Below are positions 51,379-60,275 of a stretch of DNA of 64,000 nucleotides, one piece after another. Position 1 is the first letter of the stretch. Every line of letters begins with the position of its first letter. Where the stretch lies: the NCBI RefSeq assembly GCF_020831365.1, contig NZ_JAJHPV010000022.1, forward strand, positions 50,392 to 114,391, read 5' to 3'. The position numbers and the translations under genes were made by a program. The notes beneath the pieces were generated by a model. It made no database searches. It had not been told where the DNA came from and saw only the letters and a list, made by a program, of their open reading frames with translations. The stretch comes from Massilia agrisoli. Lineage in GTDB: Bacteria > Pseudomonadota > Gammaproteobacteria > Burkholderiales > Burkholderiaceae_D.

Positions 51379-54167
51379 ACGTGACCGCCCTCAAGTTCGA
51401 AATCAACGGCCGCGAAGTCGAAGCGCTTCCCCACGAAACGCTGATCGCCGTGGCCGACCGCGAAGGCATCGATATCCCGCGCCTGTGCTACAAGCCGGGC
51501 ATGGACGAAGTCGGCAACTGCCGTTCCTGCATGGTCGAAATCGACGGCGAGCGCGTGCTCGCGCCGTCGTGCTGCCGCTACCCGACGCCGGGCATGAAGG
51601 TCAGCACCGACAGCAAGCGCGCCGTTGCGGCGCAAAAGATGGTGCTCGAACTGCTGATGTCCGATATGCCAGAAACCGAGTACACCCGCCATAACGAGCT
51701 CGATTTCTGGGCCGGGAAAATGGCCTTGGGCCGCCCGCGCTTTGCCGCCCGCGCCCAGGTCCAGCGCGACGCTTCGCACGCCGCCATCACGGTCAACCTC
51801 GACGCCTGCATCCAGTGCACGCGCTGCGTGCGCGCCTGCCGCGATGAGCAGGTCAACGACGTCATCGGCTTCGCCTTCCGCGGCGAGTCGAGCAAGATTG
51901 TGTTCGACATGGACGACCCGATGGGGGCGTCGACCTGCGTGGCTTGCGGCGAATGCGTACAGGCCTGCCCGACCGGCGCCTTGATGCCGGCGCGCGAAGC
52001 CGCGCTGTCGGTCCCCGACAAGAAGGTCGATTCGGTCTGCCCGTACTGCGGCGTGGGCTGCCAGCTGACCTACAACGTCAAGGACAACAAGATTTTGTAC
52101 GTCGAGGGACGCGACGGCCCCGCCAACCACGGCCGCCTGTGCGTCAAGGGCCGCTACGGCTTCGACTACGCGCACCACCCGCACCGCCTGACCAAGCCGC
52201 TCATCCGCCGCGCGGGCGTGCCCAAGACCGGCGAGTTCACAATGGACCCGGACCGCGTAATGGACGTGTTCCGCGAAGCGACGTGGGAGGAAGCACTGGA
52301 GCTTGCCGGCGGCAAGCTGGCGCAGATCCGCGACACTTTCGGCAAGCGCTCGCTGGCAGGCTTCGGCTCGGCCAAGGGCAGCAACGAGGAAGCCTACCTG
52401 TTCCAGAAGCTGGTGCGCACCGGCTTCGGCAGCAACAACGTCGACCACTGCACGCGCCTGTGCCACGCATCGTCGGTTGCGGCGCTGCTCGAAGGGATCG
52501 GCTCGGGCGCGGTATCGAACCCGGTGATGGACGTCACGCGCGCGGAAGTCGTGATCGTCATTGGCGCCAATCCGACCGTCAACCACCCGGTCGCGGCAAC
52601 CTGGATCAAGAACGCGATCAAGCACGGCACCAAGCTGGTGGTGTGCGATCCGCGCAAATCCGACCTGGCGCGCAGCGCCCACCGCTACCTGCAATTCAAG
52701 CCGGACACCGACGTGGCGCTGCTCAATGCGATGATGCACGTGATCGTCAGCGAAGGCCTGGTCGACAAGGACTTCATCGCCAGCCGCACCATCGGCTACG
52801 CCGAGCTGGAACAGAACGTGGCCGACTACAGCCCGGAGCTGATGGCGCCGATCTGCGGCATCGACGCGGAAACCATCCGCTACGTAGCGCGCCTGTATGC
52901 GACCTCGAAAGGCTCGATGATCCTGTGGGGCATGGGCGTGTCGCAGCACATCCACGGCACCGACAATGCGCGCTGCCTGATCGCGCTGGCCCTGATGACC
53001 GGCCAGATCGGCCGTCCCGGCACCGGCCTGCATCCGCTGCGCGGCCAGAACAACGTGCAGGGCGCGTCCGACGCGGGCCTGATCCCGATGATGTTCCCCG
53101 ACTACCAGCGCGTCGACAACGCGGCCGCCCACGCCAAGTTCGAAAAGGCATGGGGCGCAACCCTGGACGACAAGCCAGGCCTGACCGTGGTCGAGATCAT
53201 GGACGCGATCTTGCGCAAGGAAGTGCGCGGCATGTACATCATGGGCGAAAACCCGGCGATGTCCGACCCCGACGCCAACCACGCGCGCGAATCGCTGGCG
53301 GCGCTCGACCACCTGGTGGTGCAGGACATCTTCCTGACCGAGACCTGCTACCTGGCCGACGTGATCCTGCCGGCTTCGGCCTTCCCGGAAAAAACCGGCA
53401 GCTTCACCAATACCGACCGCCTGGTGCAGATCGGCCGCCAGGCCATCGCCCCCCCGGGCGACGCCAGGCAGGACCTGTGGATCATCCAGCAAATGGCGCA
53501 CAAGCTGGGCCTGGACTGGCAGTACACCCACGTGTCCGAAGTGTTCGACGAGATGCGCCACACGATGCCTAGCATCGGCGGCATCACCTGGGAGCGCCTG
53601 GACCGCGAACACGCGGTCACCTATCCGTGCACGGAAGAGGGCGACCCGGGCCAGCCGGTGGTGTTCACCGAGACCTTCCCGCGCGAATCGGGCCGCGCAC
53701 GCTTCGTACCGGCCGATATCATCCCGGCCAACGAGCGGCCCGATGCCGAGTACCCGATGGTGCTGATCACCGGCCGCCAGCTGGAGCACTGGCACACCGG
53801 CAGCATGACCCGCCGCGCCACGGTGCTGGACGCCATCGAGCCCGACCCGGTCGCGCTGGTCCACCCACTCGACCTGTCCGCGATGGGCGGCAAGCCGGGC
53901 GACGTGGTTACGATCGAATCGCGCCGCGGCAAGGTAACCTTGTATGCGCGCGCCGACGACAGCTCGCCGCGCGGAGCCATCTTCGTCCCGTTCTGCTACT
54001 ACGAGGCGGCGATCAACAAGTTGACCAATGCTGCTCTCGATCCGTACGGAAAGATTCCGGAGTTCAAGTATTGCGCGATCAAGGTGGCGCTTGGCGGGCA
54101 GGTCGAAGAACAGGGTTCGTACGGTGGCGGACAGATACTGGAAGACATGGCACAATCACCAGCATGA
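51375..54167 (+). CDS. fdsA: Formate dehydrogenase catalytic alpha subunit (FdsA, Mo/W-bisMGD)
   Basis: The 930-aa subunit has an N-terminal [2Fe-2S] ferredoxin (CYKPGMDEVGNCRSCMVEI). Two ferredoxin [4Fe-4S] clusters (CIQCTRCVRACR, CVACGECVQACPTGA) and a further [4Fe-4S] with CPYCGVGCQLTYNV follow. The bis-MGD domains carry the active-site Cys in NVDHCTRLCHASSV; no selenocysteine is used. The C-terminal cap has GRQLEHWHTGSMTRRA. It oxidises formate to CO2 in the cytoplasm and hands electrons to the FdsGB fusion. The co-transcribed Tup genes suggest tungsten may occupy the site. FdhD overlaps the end by 4 nt. Confidence 0.96.
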   Translation: MNVTALKFEINGREVEALPHETLIAVADREGIDIPRLCYKPGMDEVGNCRSCMVEIDGERVLAPSCCRYPTPGMKVSTDSKRAVAAQKMVLELLMSDMPETEYTRHNELDFWAGKMALGRPRFAARAQVQRDASHAAITVNLDACIQCTRCVRACRDEQVNDVIGFAFRGESSKIVFDMDDPMGASTCVACGECVQACPTGALMPAREAALSVPDKKVDSVCPYCGVGCQLTYNVKDNKILYVEGRDGPANHGRLCVKGRYGFDYAHHPHRLTKPLIRRAGVPKTGEFTMDPDRVMDVFREATWEEALELAGGKLAQIRDTFGKRSLAGFGSAKGSNEEAYLFQKLVRTGFGSNNVDHCTRLCHASSVAALLEGIGSGAVSNPVMDVTRAEVVIVIGANPTVNHPVAATWIKNAIKHGTKLVVCDPRKSDLARSAHRYLQFKPDTDVALLNAMMHVIVSEGLVDKDFIASRTIGYAELEQNVADYSPELMAPICGIDAETIRYVARLYATSKGSMILWGMGVSQHIHGTDNARCLIALALMTGQIGRPGTGLHPLRGQNNVQGASDAGLIPMMFPDYQRVDNAAAHAKFEKAWGATLDDKPGLTVVEIMDAILRKEVRGMYIMGENPAMSDPDANHARESLAALDHLVVQDIFLTETCYLADVILPASAFPEKTGSFTNTDRLVQIGRQAIAPPGDARQDLWIIQQMAHKLGLDWQYTHVSEVFDEMRHTMPSIGGITWERLDREHAVTYPCTEEGDPGQPVVFTETFPRESGRARFVPADIIPANERPDAEYPMVLITGRQLEHWHTGSMTRRATVLDAIEPDPVALVHPLDLSAMGGKPGDVVTIESRRGKVTLYARADDSSPRGAIFVPFCYYEAAINKLTNAALDPYGKIPEFKYCAIKVALGGQVEEQGSYGGGQILEDMAQSPA

Positions 54168-55024
54168 CAAATTCGCCATTCCGGTACAGGCCGCAACTGT
54201 CGGAAGCCGCCGCCAGCCTCACGCACGACGTCGAGGTGGTGGACGAACGCGGCCGCCGTTCGGTGATCGCCATTCCGGCGGAACGGCCGCTGACCGTGTA
54301 TGTCGACAAGCGCGAACTGGTCACCTTGATGACGCTGGGCGGCGCGCCGGAAGCGCTGACCCTGGGCTACCTGCGCAACCAGCGGCTGGTCAAGTCGATC
54401 GAGGACATCGTCTCGGTGCAGGTCGACTGGTCGGTTGATGCGGTGGCGGTCGTCACGCGCAACGGCATCGCCGACGTGGAAGAGCGCACGTCGAAAAAGG
54501 TGGTGACGACCGGCTGCGGCCAGGGCTCGGTGTTCGGCGGGCTGATGGACGACATCGAACAGATCTCGCTGCCGCCGGATGCGCGGCTGCGCCAGTCGAC
54601 CATCTACCGCATCGTCGAAACTATCCGCACGCAGCAGTCGATCTACAAGCAGGCCGGGTCGGTGCACGGCTGCGCGCTGTTCTCGAAGGACGGCGAACTG
54701 CTGTACTTCTTCGAAGACGTCGGCCGCCACAACGCGGTGGACGCCATTGCAGGCAAGATGTGGCTTGAACAGCTCGAAGGCGGCGACAAGGTGTTCTACA
54801 CGACCGGGCGGCTGACATCTGAAATGGTGATCAAGGGCGCGCAGATGGGCATCCCCTTCCTGCTGTCGCGCTCGGGCACGACCCAGATGGGCCATATGGT
54901 GGCCGGCAAGGTAGGCATGACCCTGCTGGCGCGCTGCACCGGCAAGCACTTCCTCTTATTGACGGGGCATGACAAGATCGATTTCGAGCCGCAGCTGCTC
55001 GAGGTAGCGCCCCGCATCGCCTGA
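54164..55024 (+). CDS. fdhD: Formate dehydrogenase accessory sulfurtransferase FdhD
   Basis: The 286-aa protein has the FdhD core: YVDKRELVTLMTLGG, VTTGCGQGSVFGG, FFEDVGRHNAVDAIAGKMW, TTGRLTSEMVIKGAQMGIPFLLSRSG. FdhD moves sulfur from IscS to the Mo/W cofactor, which formate dehydrogenases need. The loop has GCGQG with one Cys, whereas E. coli FdhD has a CxxC; the retained Cys matches the catalytic one. ATGA overlap with fdsA and TGATG with the next gene show tight coupling. Confidence 0.95.
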   Translation: MTNSPFRYRPQLSEAAASLTHDVEVVDERGRRSVIAIPAERPLTVYVDKRELVTLMTLGGAPEALTLGYLRNQRLVKSIEDIVSVQVDWSVDAVAVVTRNGIADVEERTSKKVVTTGCGQGSVFGGLMDDIEQISLPPDARLRQSTIYRIVETIRTQQSIYKQAGSVHGCALFSKDGELLYFFEDVGRHNAVDAIAGKMWLEQLEGGDKVFYTTGRLTSEMVIKGAQMGIPFLLSRSGTTQMGHMVAGKVGMTLLARCTGKHFLLLTGHDKIDFEPQLLEVAPRIA

Positions 55025-55731
55025 TGTCCCTCGCCGACGCCACCGCCGCCGCCTTCGGACTGCTCGTGTCGGGAGATGCGACGTTGTGGCAGATTATCTG
55101 GGTGTCCCTCAAAACCAGCGTGCTCGGACTGCTGTTCGCCACGCCGGTCGCGGTGCTGCTCGGGTATGCGATCGCCAGCTACCGCTTTCCCGGCCGGCGT
55201 ATCGCCATCTGGCTGTCACAGGCCGCACTGTCGCTGCCGACGGTGTTGATCGGACTGCTGCTGTACCTGCTGCTGTCGCGCCAGGGCCCGTGGGGCGCGC
55301 TGCAGTGGCTGTTCACCCAGCCGGGCATCATCCTCGGCCAGTTCATCATTGCGATGCCGGTGCTGGTGGCCTTTACGCTCGCCGCGGTGCAGGCGGCCGA
55401 CCCGCGCTTTGCCGAGACCGCGATTGCCCATGGCGCTTCGCCGTGGCGGGTGATGGCAACGGTGCTGCATGAAGTGCGTTTCGGCGTCATGGCTGCCGTG
55501 ATCAGCGGCTTCGGGCGGGTGATCTCCGAAGTCGGCTGCGCGCTGATGGTGGGCGGGAACATCGCTGGCGAAACGCGCACGATCACCACCGCCATTGCGC
55601 TGGAGACCAGCAAGGGCGAATTCGCGCAGGGGATCGCACTTGGCATCGTGCTGGTGGCGATAGCGCTGCTGATGAACGGCGCGCTGATGCTGCTGCAAGG
55701 CGATGCGCACGCGGCGAGGGGAAGGGCATGA
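55024..55731 (+). CDS. tupB: Tungstate ABC transporter permease (TupB)
   Basis: The 235-aa protein has five to six membrane segments and the BPD-type EAA loop (FAETAIAHGASPWRVMATVL). The later GFGRVISEVGCALMVGGNIAGETRTITTAI motif is characteristic of TupB-type tungstate permeases. It overlaps fdhD in TGATG form and the ATPase gene by 4 nt. It forms the inner-membrane channel for tungstate, supplying the metal for the formate dehydrogenase of this operon. Confidence 0.9.
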   Translation: MSLADATAAAFGLLVSGDATLWQIIWVSLKTSVLGLLFATPVAVLLGYAIASYRFPGRRIAIWLSQAALSLPTVLIGLLLYLLLSRQGPWGALQWLFTQPGIILGQFIIAMPVLVAFTLAAVQAADPRFAETAIAHGASPWRVMATVLHEVRFGVMAAVISGFGRVISEVGCALMVGGNIAGETRTITTAIALETSKGEFAQGIALGIVLVAIALLMNGALMLLQGDAHAARGRA

Positions 55732-56420
55732 GCACCTTGCTTCGCATAGCGCGCCTGCGCAAGTGCTTCGGTGAGCGCGTCCAATTCGATATCGAACGCC
55801 TCTCGCTCGACGCCGGCCGCGCCTACGTGCTCACCGGCGTGAACGGCGCCGGCAAGAGTACGTTGTTGCGGGTATTGGCGGGACTGGAAGGCGCGCAGGC
55901 CGAGGGCGTGGTGTTTGACTCGCAGGCGACGACCCTGGCGCCGTACCCACCGCTCATGCGCGCCGCCGTCGTCTATGTTCACCAGCATCCGGTAATGTTC
56001 TCCACCAGCGTGAGCGCGAACATCGGCTACGGGCTGGTGGCACGCGGCATGCCAAAAGCGCAGGTGGCGCGGCTGGTGGATGCGGCGATGGAATGGGCTG
56101 GCGTAGCGCACCTGCGCGGCAGCGATCCGTCGCGCTTGTCGGGCGGGGAGAAGCAGCGCATCGCGCTGGCGCGGGCGCGTGTGCTGGAACCGAGATTGCT
56201 GCTGCTCGATGAGCCGACCGCGAACCTGGATGGCGCGGCGCGCGAACAGGTGCTGGCGTTGATACCGCAACTGGTCAGGGGAGGCGCCTGCGTGGTGATG
56301 GCTTGCCATGACCGTGATTTGATCGCTCTGCCGGGAGTCGCGCGTTTGAAGCTGCGCGATGGAAGGCTTGAGCGGCGTAACGCTGATCGTGACGGTCCTT
56401 CGATCGCACTCGTAACCTAA
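55728..56420 (+). CDS. tupC: Tungstate ABC transporter ATP-binding protein (TupC)
   Basis: The 230-aa ATPase has GVNGAGKSTLLRVLAG, LSGGEKQRIALARARVL, LLLLDEPTANLD and the MACHD switch. Being short and lacking a TOBE/MOP domain, it fits TupC rather than ModC. It lies directly after the permease and before the binding protein, from which it is separated by a repeat hairpin. Confidence 0.9.
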   Translation: MSTLLRIARLRKCFGERVQFDIERLSLDAGRAYVLTGVNGAGKSTLLRVLAGLEGAQAEGVVFDSQATTLAPYPPLMRAAVVYVHQHPVMFSTSVSANIGYGLVARGMPKAQVARLVDAAMEWAGVAHLRGSDPSRLSGGEKQRIALARARVLEPRLLLLDEPTANLDGAAREQVLALIPQLVRGGACVVMACHDRDLIALPGVARLKLRDGRLERRNADRDGPSIALVT

Positions 56421-56422
56421 CA

Positions 56423-56450
56423 CGTCATTCCCGCTTTCGCGGGAACGACG
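56423..56450. repeat. Single REP-like hairpin, family A
   Basis: CGTCATTCCCGC-TTTC... forms one compact hairpin (CGTCATTCCCGC/GCGGGAACGACG) between tupC and tupA. It is a half-element of the family seen at 42388. Confidence 0.8.
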
Positions 56451-56466
56451 ACATCGGAAAGAACCC

Positions 56467-57264
56467 ATGAATCGCCTGACCCTGATTGTTCTCGCATCGC
56501 TCGCGTTTGCACCATTTGCCCACGCCCAGCAAGTCATTCGGCTCTCCACCACCACCAGCACCGAGAGCTCCGGCCTGCTGGCCCACCTGCTGCCCGCCTT
56601 CGAAGCGAAGACCGGCACGAAGGTCCATGTGATCTCGGTCGGGACCGGCAAGGCGCTGGAACTGGCAAAGAACGGCGACGTCGACGTCACGCTGGTGCAT
56701 GCGCGCGCCGCGGAAGATAAATTTGTCGCGCAAGGCTACGGCACCGACCGCCGCGACGTGATGTACAACGACTTCATCGTCGCGGGACCAACCGCTGATC
56801 CGGCGCGGGTCAAGGGCAGCAAGGACGTCGTCGCCGCATTCAGGACCATCGCCGCCAGCGGCGTAAAATTTATTTCGCGCGGCGACAATTCCGGCACCGA
56901 CGCGATGGAAAGATCGTACTGGAAGCTGGCCGGCACGCAGCCGGCGGCGGGCAAGTACATCTCGGCCGGCCTCGGCATGGGCGAAGTGCTGACGATGGCC
57001 GCGGAACTCCAGGCCTACACGCTGACGGACCGCGCCACCTACGGCGCCTACAAGGCGAGGACGGGCCTTGCCGTGCTGGTCGAAGGCGACAGCAAGATGT
57101 ACAACCCCTACGGCATCATCGCGGTGAACCCGGCGCGCCATCCCGGGGTGAATTACAAAGGCGCGAAGATGCTGATCGACTGGATCACATCGCCGGAAGG
57201 CCAGCAAAGAATCGCCTCCTTCCGGCCCGCTGGACAGCAGCTGTTCTTCCCGTTGCCGCGCTAA
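56467..57264 (+). CDS. tupA: Tungstate-binding periplasmic protein (TupA)
   Basis: The 265-aa protein has a signal peptide (cleaved near AHA-QQ, residue 21). The TupA signature LSTTTSTESSGLLAHLLP follows, then HARAAEDKFVAQGYG and SRGDNSGTDAMERSYW as anion-binding loops. TupA binds tungstate very tightly and selects it over molybdate. It is the last gene of the formate dehydrogenase operon, which makes a tungsten-containing or W-tolerant enzyme plausible. Confidence 0.93.
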   Translation: MNRLTLIVLASLAFAPFAHAQQVIRLSTTTSTESSGLLAHLLPAFEAKTGTKVHVISVGTGKALELAKNGDVDVTLVHARAAEDKFVAQGYGTDRRDVMYNDFIVAGPTADPARVKGSKDVVAAFRTIAASGVKFISRGDNSGTDAMERSYWKLAGTQPAAGKYISAGLGMGEVLTMAAELQAYTLTDRATYGAYKARTGLAVLVEGDSKMYNPYGIIAVNPARHPGVNYKGAKMLIDWITSPEGQQRIASFRPAGQQLFFPLPR

Positions 57265-57267
57265 GCT

Positions 57268-57954
57268 TTACCGGCGCGCGCCGAGCAAGCGCAGTACCTC
57301 CTTGGCGGCTGCCTCGGATGACGCCGGGTTCTGGCCGGTCACCAGGCTGCCTTCGGTGATGATGTAAGGCTCCCAGTCGGGGCCTTTGCTGTAGCGGCCA
57401 CCGTTTTCCAGCAGCGCGTCCTCCAGCAGGAAGGGCACGATGTCGGTCAGCTGCACTCCTTCCTCCTCGCTGTTGGTAAAGCCCGTCACGCGCTTGTGGC
57501 GCACCAGCGGACTGCCGTCGGGCCCACTGGCGTTGAGCAGCGCGGCAGGGGCGTGGCAGACCGCCGCGACGACCTTGCCATCCGCGTACATGTCTTCGAT
57601 CAGCTTGATCGAGCGCTGGTCGGTCGCGAGGTCCCACAAGGGGCCGTGGCCGCCGGGATAGAACACGGCGTCATAGTCCTTGTCGGAGACGTCGCCCAGC
57701 GGAACAGTGTTGGCCAGCGCCTTCTGGCCGTCCGGGTCGGATTTGAAGCGCTTGGTCGCTTCGGTCTGCGCATCGGGCTCGTCGCTCTTGGGATCGAGCG
57801 GCGGCTGGCCGCCCTTGGGAGACGCGAGCGTGATCTTTGCGCCGGCATCCTTGAAAACGTAATAGGGCGCGGCGAATTCTTCCAGCCAGAAACCGGTCTT
57901 CTTTCCGGTGTCACCGAGCTTGTCGTGTGACGTCAGCACCATCAGGATGTTCAT
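57268..57954 (-). CDS. DJ-1/PfpI superfamily protein (type 1 glutamine amidotransferase-like)
   Basis: The 228-aa protein starts at the ATG at 57954, chosen because GGAGGG lies just before it. The fold is shown by ILMVLTSHDKLGDTGKKTGFWLEE, with an early Glu, and by VFYPGGHGPLWDLA and the nucleophile elbow VAAVCHAPAAL with its Cys. The sequence is closest to Hsp31-like class I glutamine amidotransferase-like proteins, often glyoxalase III or deglycase/chaperone. It is cytoplasmic. It converges on tupA with a 3-bp gap. Confidence 0.9.
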   Translation of the reverse strand: MNILMVLTSHDKLGDTGKKTGFWLEEFAAPYYVFKDAGAKITLASPKGGQPPLDPKSDEPDAQTEATKRFKSDPDGQKALANTVPLGDVSDKDYDAVFYPGGHGPLWDLATDQRSIKLIEDMYADGKVVAAVCHAPAALLNASGPDGSPLVRHKRVTGFTNSEEEGVQLTDIVPFLLEDALLENGGRYSKGPDWEPYIITEGSLVTGQNPASSEAAAKEVLRLLGARR

Positions 57955-57997
57955 GTAGCCCTCCATGTTTTCGAACGGTGAGCTTACCCCGAATTGG

Positions 57998-58651
57998 TCA
58001 GCGCACGTTTTGAAGCACGAAAGTTTCTTGTCGGCAGCTGCTGTACGAGCGCTTGACCTGACCCTCGCTGCAACTGCGCGAGGCGCCGCGCTTGTCGTAG
58101 CAGACATGGACTTCGCGCAGGTAGCGCCCGCCAGCGGCGCAGAAGGGCAGCACGGAATACTGCTGCATCTGCGGGTTGGCCGCCTTGAACGCCTGGACGA
58201 ACTCGCCGTAGCTGACGCGCACGGGGGACGTGGGTTGCTGGAAAGCGCGCGGGATCGCCACCTGGTTCTTCAACTTACCGGACAGGATGAAGTAGCCGGC
58301 CGGATCAAGCCCCGAACAACTGCCGTGCTTCTTCCACTCATGCTCTGCCAGCCGCTCGGACGGGAACAGCGAACTGTATTGGTCCTTCACGTGGCGCGGC
58401 AGTTTTTCGGTCGAGCAGTTCTCCGGATAGCCGCGCTCGTACTGGGGCCACAGGCCGTGCAGGACAAAGCCGAGCCGGCGGCCGGTGGCGCACTGGTCGG
58501 GGTCGTTGCGGGTTGCGCAGTATGACGGCGACCAGCTCAGCGCCACCGCATAGTAATCAAAGTTGCCAGGCTGGTCGGCGGGGCGGCGCGCCTGCGATGT
58601 GGCGGCGAGGCTCAGCAGCGCCACCAGCAGTAGGGTTTTCGGTTGGACCAT
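57998..58651 (-). CDS. RNase T2 family ribonuclease
   Basis: The 217-aa protein starts at the ATG at 58651 with a signal peptide (cleaved near SQA-RR). Active-site segments FVLHGLWPQ (CAS I) and EHEWKKHGSC (CAS II) carry the two catalytic His and the Glu/Lys. Several Cys pairs for disulfides fit a periplasmic or secreted location. It cleaves RNA with little base preference, like RNase I. It lies 43 bp upstream of the DJ-1-type gene in the same direction. Confidence 0.93.
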   Translation of the reverse strand: MVQPKTLLLVALLSLAATSQARRPADQPGNFDYYAVALSWSPSYCATRNDPDQCATGRRLGFVLHGLWPQYERGYPENCSTEKLPRHVKDQYSSLFPSERLAEHEWKKHGSCSGLDPAGYFILSGKLKNQVAIPRAFQQPTSPVRVSYGEFVQAFKAANPQMQQYSVLPFCAAGGRYLREVHVCYDKRGASRSCSEGQVKRSYSSCRQETFVLQNVR

Positions 58652-58829
58652 TGCGTCTCGGTGTCTGGAAGGCAGGTCAAAATGACATGCCAATAGGGAA
58701 TATTAGCAGGGCTTGGCCATGCCGCCGTCGCAGAATTGGCACAGCGCCAAAGCTTGCGCTGCAATAACCCGGCGCACCCTGACAAACCCCGCCATAATGG
58801 ACGTGGGCGTCTTTACTCCGAGCACCATC

Positions 58830-60146
58830 ATGTCTACGCAATTTGAAGATTTCGATTCCTTTTCCAGCGGTGCGCCAGTCGCAACGCAGGCCGCGCCCCC
58901 ACTCGTACGTCTTCAATACCTGATCGACAATACCCCGGCCATCATCTACAGCTCGGTGCCGACCGGCGACTTCAAGATGACCTTCGTCAGCAAGAACGTG
59001 TTCAACGTCCTTGGCTATCGGTCCGAGGAGATGACCGCCGACCCCAACTTCTGGTTCGACCATCTCCATCCAGACGATGCGCCGGGCATTTTCTCCAGCC
59101 TCGCCCAGCTGTTTGTCGAAGGCGAGCGGACTTACGAATACCGCTTCCGCGCGGCCAACGGCGAATTCCTGTGGATGCATGACGACCTGCGCCTGATCCG
59201 CGACGAGAACGGCGCGCCGCTGGAAGTGATCGGCTCGATGAGCGACATTACCGAGCGGGTGCAGATGCAGCTGGCGCTGCACGCCAGGGGCGAAGAGCAG
59301 CTGCAGCTGATCGCGCGCCTGCGTGAAGCCCATGACCAGCTGCTGCAGTCGGAAAAGATGGCGTCGATCGGCCAGCTCGCGGCCGGCATTGCGCACGAGA
59401 TCAACAACCCGGTCGGCTTCGTCAGCTCCAACATGGGCACGCTGAAGAACTACCTGGTGACCCTGTTTGGCGTCATCGAGGGATTCGACGAGGCGGTGTC
59501 GGGCGCAGCGCCGGGCTCCTCCGTGGCGCGCAAGCTGGCGGAAATACGCCGGAACGCCGAAGTCGATTTCCTCAAGGAAGATACCGCAGACCTGATCCGC
59601 GAATCGATGGACGGGCTCAAGCGGGTGAAGGATATCGTCCAGGCGCTCAAAGATTTCTCGCACGTGGGCGAGACCGACTGGCAGCCGGCTGACCTGCACC
59701 AGGGCATAGACAGCACGCTCAACATCGTCTCGAACGAGATCCGGTACAAGGCCACCGTCGAGAAGCACTACGGCCAGCTTCCCGAGGTCACGTGCATGGC
59801 GTCGCAGCTGAACCAGGTGTTCATGAACCTGCTCGTGAATGCAGCGCATGCTATTACGGCCAATGGCCTGATCACGATCCGCACGGGCGCCGCGGATGGC
59901 TGGGTCTGGGTGGCGATCAGCGACTCCGGCTGCGGCATTCCTCCTGAAAACCTGAACCGTATTTTCGAGCCGTTCTTCACCACCAAGCCGGTGGGTAGTG
60001 GCACCGGGCTAGGCCTGTCGCTGTCGTACAGCATCGTCAACAAGCACGGGGGACGGATCGAGGTCGATTCCCCACCTGGTGCGGGTACGACGTTCACGGT
60101 ACGGCTGCCGGTTAAGCCCCCCGACGCCGCATCGGCCCCCGTATGA
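58830..60146 (+). CDS. PAS-domain sensor histidine kinase
   Basis: The 438-aa protein starts at the ATG at 58830; an ATG at 58797 is an alternative. A PAS domain (about 25-150: [12 protein letters not shown] ... [21 protein letters not shown]) is followed by a HisKA-type region with the phospho-acceptor H box [22 protein letters not shown] ATPase follows ([30 protein letters not shown]). No membrane segment is seen, so it senses a cytoplasmic cue. It has no response regulator in the same operon; the hybrid kinase downstream could be a partner. Confidence 0.92.
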   Translation: MSTQFEDFDSFSSGAPVATQAAPPLVRLQYLIDNTPAIIYSSVPTGDFKMTFVSKNVFNVLGYRSEEMTADPNFWFDHLHPDDAPGIFSSLAQLFVEGERTYEYRFRAANGEFLWMHDDLRLIRDENGAPLEVIGSMSDITERVQMQLALHARGEEQLQLIARLREAHDQLLQSEKMASIGQLAAGIAHEINNPVGFVSSNMGTLKNYLVTLFGVIEGFDEAVSGAAPGSSVARKLAEIRRNAEVDFLKEDTADLIRESMDGLKRVKDIVQALKDFSHVGETDWQPADLHQGIDSTLNIVSNEIRYKATVEKHYGQLPEVTCMASQLNQVFMNLLVNAAHAITANGLITIRTGAADGWVWVAISDSGCGIPPENLNRIFEPFFTTKPVGSGTGLGLSLSYSIVNKHGGRIEVDSPPGAGTTFTVRLPVKPPDAASAPV

Positions 60147-60275
60147 GGCGGGCTGCGATCCGCTTGGAAATTTTCCATGAGCACCACTTTAGCTTGTGGT
60201 ACTGTTTCGCCCTTCAGCCCAACGCCGGGGTGGCATGGCGACCAGGCGGCGTAACAGTATAAGCGTTCAAGACCT

